Assembly: GCA_963838375.1 (NCBI GenBank)
Contig: CAWIQY010000003.1
Span: 1 to 64,000, forward strand
Reading direction: 5' to 3'
Origin: DVED01 sp963838375
GTDB lineage: Bacteria > Cyanobacteriota > Cyanobacteriia > Cyanobacteriales > Geitlerinemataceae
Length of the DNA: 64,000 nucleotides
The translations under genes were made by a program, and so were the position numbers. Under the pieces are notes generated by a model that was not told the DNA's origin, did not search any database, and was given only the letters and a program-made list of their open reading frames with translations. Positions 7,749 to 15,160 of the stretch are shown here, piece after piece. The first letter of the stretch is position 1; each line of letters begins with the position of its first letter.

Positions 7749-9387
7749 AAGCGATCGCATTCCCCTGATGTTTCGGGCGCAAATCGAGGGACGCAGCCAA
7801 ATCCAGCGTCTGATTCCCAAACAAGCGCGCCAGCAAGCAGATGATTGGGTAGACCAATGGCTGGCGGGAACCACCGACGAAATGCCCAAATTTGGATCGG
7901 ATGTACGAACCCGCGATTACCAAATTGTCTGGCGCATCGTCTCCAACGGCGGACAGGACGATGGGGCGATTCGACCGGTTCTAGGGGCGGGCGGTTCTCC
8001 CTACTACCCCGGTTCGAGTATGAAAGGGGCGTTTAGGCGGGCGTGTGAAACCGCCGAGGATGTCCGTCGCTACTGCGGGGGAACCAACCGAGAACAAGAT
8101 ACCAAACCCGGTATGTTGCGCTTCCACGGCGCGTATCCCAAAAATGACGACTGGAAAAAACAGTCGTTGGTGGATTTGGTACATCCCCAAGAAGACTGGC
8201 AGGTGAAAGAGTCGGCAAAACACAGCGCCTTCATCCAGATTTCCCTCTATCGACCGACCCTCATTTTCGGCATCTCCAGCAACGAAGAGTTGGATGAGGC
8301 GGAGTGGGAGAAGATTTGGGGAATTTGGACTCGGGCGATGGAACGAGGCATCGGCTGCCGAACCAGCGCCGGATACGGACATCAACGAGGACACGGGGAA
8401 TATCGCCTGATGTCGGTGGGACTCACCGGACAGGGACAATTGCCGCAACTGCTGAACAAAAGCGGAGAGTTTCGCCCGAATATGTTCAAAGCGGCGCTGC
8501 GAGGTCATACGATGCGATTGTTCGGCGGGGTGACGGATGCCGAAACTGCCGCAGTTTTGACGCGGGAACTGTGGGGTGGATTTGCCGGTCGAAATGGTTC
8601 GGTGGTGGGAGAATTGGCGCTGGCTTTCGACTATTTTCCCAGCGATTTAGCGATCGAGGAATACCGATATCGCAGCAGTACGTTCTACCCCTACGAACTG
8701 ACAGAAGGAACTCTGAACTTACTTTGTACTCGTCAGCTTTCGGAAAAGCAACGCAAAAATTTGCGGGTTTTTATCATCCAGTTGGTGAAATTTGCCTTGC
8801 TGCTGGGAGGATTTGGCAAGTCTTGGCGACGAGTTGACCACCGCATTGTCATGCCATCTTATCTCAAAAATAATAGCAATCCTCCGATCGGCTGTCATTG
8901 GGAATTTACGGAAGCATCCAAAGCGCTATATGTTCCCGTTGAAAACCTCGACGATATTCGGGTGTTTTTGGAAAAACTTCAAAACACGTTCGTCCGAGGC
9001 TGGGTGAGGCAGAAAGGGAAACAACTGAGTGAAACTCCGGCAGACTGGCGCGAGGCTTGGCATCCCGATAAGGTGCAAGTTTGGGGTCGCATTGCCAGCG
9101 GTAAGTCGGATAGCGAAGCGGTGCGATGGTTCCACGGATCGTATTTAGGTAGTAAGTCGATTAAGAAGACGTTGCTGACGGGTTGGCTGGGTCAAATCGG
9201 GCGAGTTTGGCATCGAATGTATCCCCAATATATTAAGACCCAAAATGGTAGGCTTCGGGCAACGGGGGAATATATCGAACTGTTGACGATGTTCCCGGAT
9301 GATTCGGAAACTACTCGCAACTTTCTCAAGTTTTTGGAGAGCGCTTCTTCATTTTCTCGACTTTATCTTAATGTCGATCGAGGGTAA
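7741..9387 (+). CDS. cmr6: Cmr6-like protein with two RAMP-type halves
   Basis: RAMP subunit that in standard systems caps the 3' end of the Cmr filament. The first half (about residues 70-220) has Cmr6 marks: SPYYPGSSMKGAFRRACE and GIGCRTSAGYGHQRG. Usual Cmr6 is about 250-300 residues, but this one is 548. The second half (about 245-500) looks like another RAMP module: MFKAALRGHTMRLFGGVTDA and a Gly-rich LLLGGFGKSWRRVDHR, a pattern resembling Cmr1-type proteins. A separate cmr1 is not seen here, so the long protein may supply both roles; that is inference. It is translationally coupled to cmr5 (8-nt overlap). Alternative: a cyanobacterial Cmr6 variant with an unrelated extension. Confidence 0.7.
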   Translation: MSESDRIPLMFRAQIEGRSQIQRLIPKQARQQADDWVDQWLAGTTDEMPKFGSDVRTRDYQIVWRIVSNGGQDDGAIRPVLGAGGSPYYPGSSMKGAFRRACETAEDVRRYCGGTNREQDTKPGMLRFHGAYPKNDDWKKQSLVDLVHPQEDWQVKESAKHSAFIQISLYRPTLIFGISSNEELDEAEWEKIWGIWTRAMERGIGCRTSAGYGHQRGHGEYRLMSVGLTGQGQLPQLLNKSGEFRPNMFKAALRGHTMRLFGGVTDAETAAVLTRELWGGFAGRNGSVVGELALAFDYFPSDLAIEEYRYRSSTFYPYELTEGTLNLLCTRQLSEKQRKNLRVFIIQLVKFALLLGGFGKSWRRVDHRIVMPSYLKNNSNPPIGCHWEFTEASKALYVPVENLDDIRVFLEKLQNTFVRGWVRQKGKQLSETPADWREAWHPDKVQVWGRIASGKSDSEAVRWFHGSYLGSKSIKKTLLTGWLGQIGRVWHRMYPQYIKTQNGRLRATGEYIELLTMFPDDSETTRNFLKFLESASSFSRLYLNVDRG

Positions 9388-9463
9388 GCTGGTGACTGGA
9401 AATCATGCCTACATTTCAGGGTAAACGCATCTTAATTTTAACCCAAAATGTGAGCCCAATTTC

Positions 9464-9541
9464 GTAGGTTGGGTCGAGAAACGAGACCCAATATTCGTCA
9501 GTCAGCTTGGTTGGGTAGAGCTATCGCTCTACCCAACCTAC
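9464..9541. repeat. MITE-like element with GTAGGTTGGGT ends
   Basis: A 78-bp segment bounded by GTAGGTTGGGT at the left and its exact complement ACCCAACCTAC at the right, with further inverted sequence inside (GGGTAGAGC..GCTCTACCC). It fills much of the gap between the cmr6-like gene and the CARF-HEPN gene. Elements of this kind are widespread in cyanobacteria and are probably non-autonomous. It may be transcribed as a hairpin between the two genes. Confidence 0.6.
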
Positions 9542-9599
9542 AGTTTGAAGTCGATCGGCTACTTTTGAGTTCTATTCATTTAGGAGAATTTAGAAAATC

Positions 9600-11020
9600 A
9601 TGAAAACAACTTGGATTTTAACCACGGGGAACAGCGATATTCAACTGAAGACTGACAAGAAATGGACTCATCTTTACTCCACAATCAAAAGCCAGTGTAA
9701 CCGTATTCCATTTACAACAACAAAAGGCGAAGATAAGCGATTTCTCGCGCCTGCCAGAGTGTTGGGTTTGGTTTACAGCCAAAATCTAGAAGAACGCTAT
9801 TCTGATTTAGTCTTTCCGTTGATTGATGGGTTCGCCAGCAAATTCAAAAATGAAGGAATTAAACCCGATCGAATTATTTTACTCCTCACCAATCAAGAGC
9901 GTCTTTTTGAAGATCGGGCTAAACAGGGCAAAACTTGTCCCTATTGGCAAGACACCTGTACGGCTCAACCCATTTTCGAGAAATACTTCCAAGAACATGA
10001 ATGGCTGAAAGGAGCAGAATTGGTTTCTTTAACACTCGAACCGCTATCTGGTGAGAAGGGTTTAGATAGTTGGGATAGTGCTTTACCGTTGGTTGAAAAA
10101 ACATTAGATGAAGCCAGTTTTGAGAAAAACGAAAAAATTTACGTCAGCCATCAAGCGGGAACACCAGCAATTTCTTCGGCGTTGCAGTTTGTGAGTTTGG
10201 GACAGTTCGATAACCGGGTTAGTTTTCTGGTGGGGAATGAATATAATCCCGAGGATGTGGAAATCTTAGAAAGTTCGACCTATCTTCGCGGGATTCAGAT
10301 TCAGAAAGCAAAGAAACTGATTACCGGGGGGTTTCCCGGCGCGGCACTGGAGTTACTAAAAACAACGGCAGGTGTGGAAACTCAAATGCTGTTGAAATTA
10401 CAACGATTGGTTGATGTTTTTAATATCAAATCAACGGCTCGGAAAGACTTAGAGTTTCAACCCGACAATGCGATCGAGCGAGTTCGCAAAGCATTAGACT
10501 TAATTGAAATATTCTTCGAGCAAGAAAACTATCTCCAAGGGATTACACTTCTGGCAGCAGCACAAGAAACTTTTTTGAAGGCGGCAACTTTTAAATTAAT
10601 TCGAGAAAAGCAGCCAAATCGCAAGATGGAGTGGAAACTTCTTGGATTTGATTTAGATTCTAAAAAACAGTCAAACTCTGAGTTGCTGGAAGAGCTAAGG
10701 AAATTGGTATCTTTCCCGAATTGGGAATGGAAATTGCTCACTTGGTCGTGTATCTATAAACGCACGCCAGAATTCGATCGGCGCAACCAATTAATGCACA
10801 ATCTTCGAGGTGTGGAAAAAAAGATGCGATCGAATATTTATATGGTAATCCTCAAAATAAAGACCACATTAACTATACGCAGGATGTGAGACAAGTTTAT
10901 ATCGAACAGGTTCAAAATAAATTTGTTAGCATTCTTTCTCGATTGGGTTGGAAACAGTTTGGGTCGATCGAAAATAAATTGCAACAAGAACTTAAAGACT
11001 TAGCGGATAAGCTGAAATAA
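9600..11020 (+). CDS. CARF-HEPN ribonuclease (Csm6/Csx1-like), with internal frameshift
   Basis: Likely accessory RNase of type III CRISPR immunity, switched on by cyclic oligoadenylate made by Cas10. The N-terminus WILTTGNSDIQL and the segment YVSHQAGTPAISSALQF followed by VSFLVGNE fit a CARF ligand-binding fold. The helical C-terminal part holds RNQLMH, the RxxxxH active-site motif of HEPN nucleases. In frame the protein stops at 10889 after an odd tail (MRSNIYMVILKIKTT). Shifting -1 at the A AAA AAG heptamer (10817-10823) gives a sensible continuation, DAIEYLYGNPQNKDHINY and further helix, to a TAA at 11018-11020. So the full-length product is about 473 residues. The shift may be programmed or a homopolymer error. 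It lies directly between the cmr genes and the array. Confidence 0.7.
10817..10823 (+). promoter_or_regulatory. Candidate -1 ribosomal frameshift site A AAA AAG
   Basis: In the reading frame of the CARF-HEPN gene the codons are GAA AAA AAG, so the heptamer A AAA AAG is in the exact phase used for -1 slippage in bacterial dnaX. A Shine-Dalgarno-like GAGGTG lies at 10807-10812, just upstream, as in the known stimulators. No strong downstream hairpin is obvious. After slippage the next codon is GAT and the frame is open for another 65 codons or so. Confidence 0.4.
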
Positions 11021-11064
11021 GTTTGTTTGAGAATTCGATCGTCTTCTCTTAATTTATCAGAAAC

Positions 11065-11097
11065 AAAACCCCCAGATCTCGAGATTTGGGGGTTTTT
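11065..11097. terminator. Bidirectional rho-independent terminator
   Basis: Arms AAAACCCCCAGATCT and AGATTTGGGGGTTTTT pair almost perfectly around a tight CG loop, with a T-run on the plus side and an A-run on the other. It ends the CARF-HEPN transcript on the plus strand and, read from the other strand, would end the CRISPR array transcript, whose last repeat lies 3 bp away. Confidence 0.8.
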
Positions 11098-11100
11098 GAG

Positions 11101-11870
11101 GTTTCCATTAATTCGACTTCCGAAGAAGCCTTGCGACGCGATTCGGATCAAGCGTTCTCGGTCTGTCGATTAAACGGTTTCCATTAATTCGACTTCCGAA
11201 GAAGCCTTGCGACGCTCTGTATGCAGAGGATGATACGCCGTGGTTAGAGCGTTTCCATTAATTCGACTTCCGAAGAAGCCTTGCGACGTACATCCCTGAT
11301 CGATATGAATATTCTGTTTCCATTAATTCGACTTCCGAAGAAGCCTTGCGACTTGGTTCGGTTGACTTCAGCGTCGAGTTTCCATTAATTCGACTTCCGA
11401 AGAAGCCTTGCGACGGTACCGCAAGCTTCTTCGGCTCGTAGTCCTCGAACAGTTGTCTGTTTCCATTAATTCGACTTCCGAAGAAGCCTTGCGACCTGAG
11501 TGGCGAAACGGGATTTAGTCGCCCCACTCTAAGGTTTCCATTAATTCGACTTCCGAAGAAGCCTTGCGACGACGCAGATCTGTCTCGAGCAGTCTGACAG
11601 ACGTAGTTTCCATTAATTCGACTTCCGAAGAAGCCTTGCGACCTGATCACATCGACTGCCGAATCGATCTTACTCAAAGGTTTCCATTAATTCGACTTCC
11701 GAAGAAGCCTTGCGACCAGAGTTGCTGACGTCACTGACAGGGATTATCCGTCAAGTTTCCATTAATTCGACTTCCGAAGAAGCCTTGCGACATGAACTTA
11801 AAACGTCTTTAGATCCGATCGAAGAGTCTCGAAGTTTCCATTAATTCGACTTCCGAAGAAGCCTTGCGAC
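11101..11870 (-). CRISPR. CRISPR array, 11 identical 37-bp repeats, 10 spacers
   Basis: Repeats begin at 11101, 11177, 11251, 11316, 11378, 11459, 11534, 11606, 11680, 11755 and 11834; all 11 appear identical. On the plus strand each starts GTTTCCATTAATTCGAC and ends GCCTTGCGAC, so on the minus strand it ends ATTAATGGAAAC, the GAAAC-type 3' end typical of type I-D and type III repeats that becomes the crRNA 5' handle. Spacer lengths in plus order are 39, 37, 28, 25, 44, 38, 35, 37, 38 and 42 nt. A TATAAT-type promoter on the right side and a terminator on the left support minus-strand transcription, so the newest spacer should be the right-hand one (11792-11833). No cas1, cas2 or cas6 is near. 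The array lies next to the Cmr operon, which is its likely user. Confidence 0.97.
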
Positions 11871-12275
11871 CGACGCATCCTAGAATGCCCAGCCTGTAAG
11901 GATTATACCACCTCGATCCGCTAACCTCCCACTTGGCGGCAAAAATTTCATACAACTTAACCCTCAAAATCGCCCAAACCCTTGCCCCGTATGGTGCGCT
12001 AACCCCTCAACCCCAAGAAATCGCCCAAACCCTTGCCCCATCCAGCTTTCCGCCCCCGATCGACTCCACCTCATTTTGACACCTACCCCTTAGCGCAGTG
12101 TATCGATCGAACCGATAGCAATTCTCGTTGAGATGCGATACCTTTGGGGGCAAGATCGAGAGATCGATCGCAGAGGTTGGGCAGGTTTTGAAGCGCATTT
12201 TTCGCTCTGTTGACGGAATTACTTATTACTTATTACTTATTACTTATCACTTACTACTTATTACTTATTACTTAC
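11871..12275. other. Leader side of the array; no gene
   Basis: About 400 bp between the array and the kinase-WYL gene without a credible reading frame. It holds the array promoter, then two direct copies of a 22-bp sequence starting AAATCGCCCAAACCCTTG at 11967 and 12018, exactly 51 bp apart, and finally a TTACTTA-type microsatellite. The right-hand part also contains CGATCG clusters. Confidence 0.5.
11900..11912 (-). promoter_or_regulatory. Extended -10 promoter of the CRISPR array
   Basis: On the minus strand the sequence TGGTATAATCC contains a perfect TATAAT (11907-11902) preceded by TG, an extended -10. A start site about 7 nt downstream would lie some 25 nt before the first repeat read from this side (ending at 11870). 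No good -35 is seen at 17-nt spacing. Confidence 0.6.
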
Positions 12276-12277
12276 TT
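12219..12277. repeat. TTACTTA microsatellite
   Basis: Near-perfect tandem copies of a 7-bp TTACTTA unit, with a few variants (ATCACTT, ACTACTT), running to the stop codon of the downstream convergent gene. Such heptamer repeats are common between cyanobacterial genes and vary in copy number by replication slippage. Confidence 0.75.
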
Positions 12278-14354
12278 AATAAACCCCAACGATCGCCCTT
12301 CCCGCCTCTCGCACCCACTCCACCAACTCCGGCGGTTCCACCACCTTCACCTCTGCTGCCCAACCCAAAACCCAGCGCCGCAAATCCACATCCCACAAGG
12401 ACCAACGCGGCAAACAGACCCGAAACCGATGGGGAAACTGGGGATCGCCCGTCGCTTTGAGGCAAAACAGAGACTTCGGTTGCGATCGCGCAGCCACTCC
12501 TCTGGAGTATCGACCTTCCGGCTTGGGCGACATCTGCATCTGTCCCTTCCCGAAGCGCTGAGTGCCCTCGCTGATGAACCGGAAACTGCGATCGCTACAC
12601 CACAACTCTACCCGCACTTCCACCGATTCCCGTCGATCGTGATTCAAGTAAGCCTGTTGATCCGCCGCCGAGTTGCCCAAAAACGCCCCGGCGCTGGCAT
12701 CGTACAACCGTGTCAGCCGTTGCAGGGCTTGGCGCTGCTGCTGACGAGAACGGGTTTGGTGCGTCGGTTGCCCCAAAAACAATCGATCGAGTCTTTCAAA
12801 TCGCAGCAACCCATCCTCGTCTCCCCCACAACACTCGTATCCCAAATACCAAGCGATGTTGTGAAACACCAACTGGAGGGGCCAAACTCGGAAAAACGCA
12901 TCCCCATCTCCGGCAAACCGCCCCCCGCCCTGCAAGCGGTTGAGTTCTAGCAACTCCCCTGTTTCGTTCGCGTAGCGTCTCTGAAAGAGAATCGCCCGTT
13001 CCACCGCCGGGATGTGCCGAGTCAGCGCCGATTGGGGCAAATCCCTCGCCGAAACGATCGGTCGAGTTCCCAGAATCCGTACCGGATACCCTTCATCGGC
13101 TGTCAGCAATTTTGACTGCTTGAGTCGATCGCCAAAAGTTTGATACGTTTCTAATGCGATCGGATCGTCGAAATGTCGGGCTTGGGATTGCAACAATTTG
13201 TAAGCGGCATTCAGTTCCGAAGGGGTGAAAATCGCCGTCCCCAGGAAGTATCCCCGCCGATAGGATGACGATCGTAAAATACCGTAAGGTTTCAGCGCCA
13301 ACTCGATATCCCGTCGTACCGTATCGCGGGTTTCTCCGGCGATGCCATCGGCTGCCAGTTGCGCCACCAACGTCTCCAAGCTGTTTTCCCCCGGTATTTC
13401 TTGTAAGGGAGAACGGAGAATCGCCCGAACGATTGCCATCAACCGCAGGAATCGATCGCGATCGCTGTAGCGGTGGGCTTCTGCATCGGGGGGACGATCG
13501 ATCGTTTCTACCGTCAAAGCGGCATCTCTAGGCGCATCGGTGTTGACTAACCCGATCGACTCCAACCACGCCAAATCCCGCGCGATCGCTGCCACATCAG
13601 CATACACCGCGCCATACTCCCGGGCGATTTTTGCGGCAACTTCTTCCACAGATGTCTCGAATACAGATGTCTCGAAAGATGTCTCAAACTTCTGGCGCTG
13701 GCGACTTCCCAACCCCGGATCGCGCAAAATCAGGGCAAGCAGAAACATCAACCGTTCAAAATCTAATAATAAAGAGTAGGGATGCCATTCCACCTGGCGG
13801 CTGCGGTTGGCGCGACTGATACGACTTCGATCGCACCCTTCGATTTTCCCAAACACGGCTGACAGCTTGTAGTTTCCCCCAGCATCCACGGGCACAACAT
13901 TGACATCGGCAAACCCTTCGGCAGTACAAGGCGCAAACTGGTTGAGGGCTGCTGCCATATCTTGAATCACGGCATCGGGAACGGTACGATCTCGTTGGCG
14001 GTTGCGCTGCTGACAAATTTCTACAGGCGTCGCCAAATGCCACGCCATCCATCGCGGGGAATGGGAAGAAGTCTGTCGCATTTTTTGCACAAACCCCAGT
14101 CTCCAGGGGCGTTTAGCGTTGGTGGCATCGTAAATCACCGGGGTTCCCTGGGCAAGATAAGCGTCGATTTCCTCGAAAACTCGCGCTTCTAATATTGCCC
14201 AATCGCCTTGGATGGATTCGTCGCCAAAGAGTTGTTCTCGAATACGATCGGTGGAGACGATCGCATAAGAGGGATCGGCTTCTACCCACTTCTGGGCAAA
14301 TGTCGATTTGCCGCTACCGGGAATACCAACAAGGAGGTGACAAATTGGGGACAT
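12276..14354 (-). CDS. P-loop kinase fused to a WYL-domain regulator, CRISPR-linked
   Basis: A 692-residue protein if translation starts at the ATG at 14354 (MSPICHLLVGIPGSGKST), chosen because the longer frame runs back through a palindromic dispersed repeat. Residues about 5-150 form an AAA_33/zeta-toxin-like P-loop kinase: Walker A GIPGSGKST, STDRIREQLFG, and VIYDATNAKR. The middle (about 185-330) is helical with a winged-helix-like block. Around residue 500 comes the WYL signature AWYLGYE..DGLLRFERLDRL. WYL proteins often sense nucleotide ligands and regulate defence loci, and cyanobacterial WYL proteins of the TIGR03985 type are known beside CRISPR arrays; assignment here is from memory of that pattern. 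The kinase half is unusual. It faces the array leader and could regulate it, which is inference. A dispersed repeat (GTTCGCGTAGCGTCT, 12965) lies inside the coding sequence. Confidence 0.7.
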   Translation of the reverse strand: MSPICHLLVGIPGSGKSTFAQKWVEADPSYAIVSTDRIREQLFGDESIQGDWAILEARVFEEIDAYLAQGTPVIYDATNAKRPWRLGFVQKMRQTSSHSPRWMAWHLATPVEICQQRNRQRDRTVPDAVIQDMAAALNQFAPCTAEGFADVNVVPVDAGGNYKLSAVFGKIEGCDRSRISRANRSRQVEWHPYSLLLDFERLMFLLALILRDPGLGSRQRQKFETSFETSVFETSVEEVAAKIAREYGAVYADVAAIARDLAWLESIGLVNTDAPRDAALTVETIDRPPDAEAHRYSDRDRFLRLMAIVRAILRSPLQEIPGENSLETLVAQLAADGIAGETRDTVRRDIELALKPYGILRSSSYRRGYFLGTAIFTPSELNAAYKLLQSQARHFDDPIALETYQTFGDRLKQSKLLTADEGYPVRILGTRPIVSARDLPQSALTRHIPAVERAILFQRRYANETGELLELNRLQGGGRFAGDGDAFFRVWPLQLVFHNIAWYLGYECCGGDEDGLLRFERLDRLFLGQPTHQTRSRQQQRQALQRLTRLYDASAGAFLGNSAADQQAYLNHDRRESVEVRVELWCSDRSFRFISEGTQRFGKGQMQMSPKPEGRYSRGVAARSQPKSLFCLKATGDPQFPHRFRVCLPRWSLWDVDLRRWVLGWAAEVKVVEPPELVEWVREAGRAIVGVY

Positions 14355-14379
14355 TTTTTGAAGTAATCGGTAATCAGGT

Positions 14380-14402
14380 GTAGGGGCGAATGGCATTCGC
14401 CC
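14380..14402. repeat. Short palindromic dispersed repeat
   Basis: GTAGGGGCGAATGGCATTCG followed by CCC: the core GGGCGAATG/CATTCGCCC is a perfect palindrome. An identical copy occurs at 14985-15007. It lies just upstream of the kinase-WYL gene start. Confidence 0.7.
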
Positions 14403-14610
14403 ATCTTCTTCTGGGGTGCGCGGCAACACTCCTCAGCCATTCGCTAACAGCATGATGACATTCGCCCACTGTTCGATCGATCGGTCTATTTTTACAGGAT
14501 AAAGGTCGATCGACTCTCTTCCTATTTTTTCACGCGCACGACTAATATTGGCAATTTATAGATGAAATTCGATCGAGATTTCAATTTTTCCAGGAGTTAC
14601 ACAAGCTACA

Positions 14611-14939
14611 TATTCATGGTGGCGATGGTGCGTTACGCGAAGCTAACACACCCTACATATTCATGGTGGCGATGGTGCGTTACGCGAAGCTAACACACCC
14701 TACATATTCATGGTGGCGATGGTGCGTTACGCGAAGCTAACACACCCTACATATTCATGGTGGCGATGGTGCGTTACGCGAAGCTAACACACCCTACATA
14801 TTCATGGTGGCGATGGTGCGTTACGCGAAGCTAACACACCCTACATACTCATGGTGGCGATGGTGCGTTACGCGAAGCTAACACACCCTACATACTCATG
14901 GTGGCGATGGTGCGTTACGCAAAGCTAACACACCCTACA
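14611..14939. repeat. Seven tandem copies of a 47-bp repeat
   Basis: Units start at 14611, 14658, 14705, 14752, 14799, 14846 and 14893, each exactly 47 bp. Each contains TGGTGGCGATGGTGCGTTAC, then GCGAAGCTAACACACCCTAC, and ends in ATAT or ATAC. Inside each unit GGTGCGTTA and TAACACACC form an imperfect hairpin. Differences are few: the last two units read TACTCATGG instead of TATTCATGG, and the seventh has GCAAAGC. There is no unique spacer, so this is a minisatellite and not a CRISPR. The region 14355-15160 has no gene; it holds these repeats and two short palindromes. Confidence 0.9.
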
Positions 14940-14984
14940 TACAGGGTTTTCGCAGCTATGAGGTACATAAAATTTTGGGTTGAT

Positions 14985-15007
14985 GTAGGGGCGAATGGCA
15001 TTCGCCC
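14985..15007. repeat. Short palindromic dispersed repeat, second copy
   Basis: Identical to the element at 14380-14402 (GTAGGGGCGAATGGCATTCG plus CCC). The two copies flank the 47-bp tandem block, one on each side. Confidence 0.7.
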
Positions 15008-15160
15008 TTCTAGATGTACCGCATAATACCGGGAACCGCTGTATATGGGCTTTAGTCGCGGGCGGGCTGCCGGGAAGGTTATGGAGAATGCTGCAAGAGC
15101 GCAGTTGTGATGTGTTTATGGCTGTTTGTACCCAATTTACCCATTACCCATTACCCCTTT

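Noticed and set aside
12210..12950. 246-residue plus-strand frame across the microsatellite
   Set aside because: It translates the TTACTTA repeat as LLITYY units and then the antisense of the kinase-WYL gene.
14611..14939. Second CRISPR array
   Set aside because: The repeats are directly tandem with a fixed 47-bp period and no unique spacer between them.
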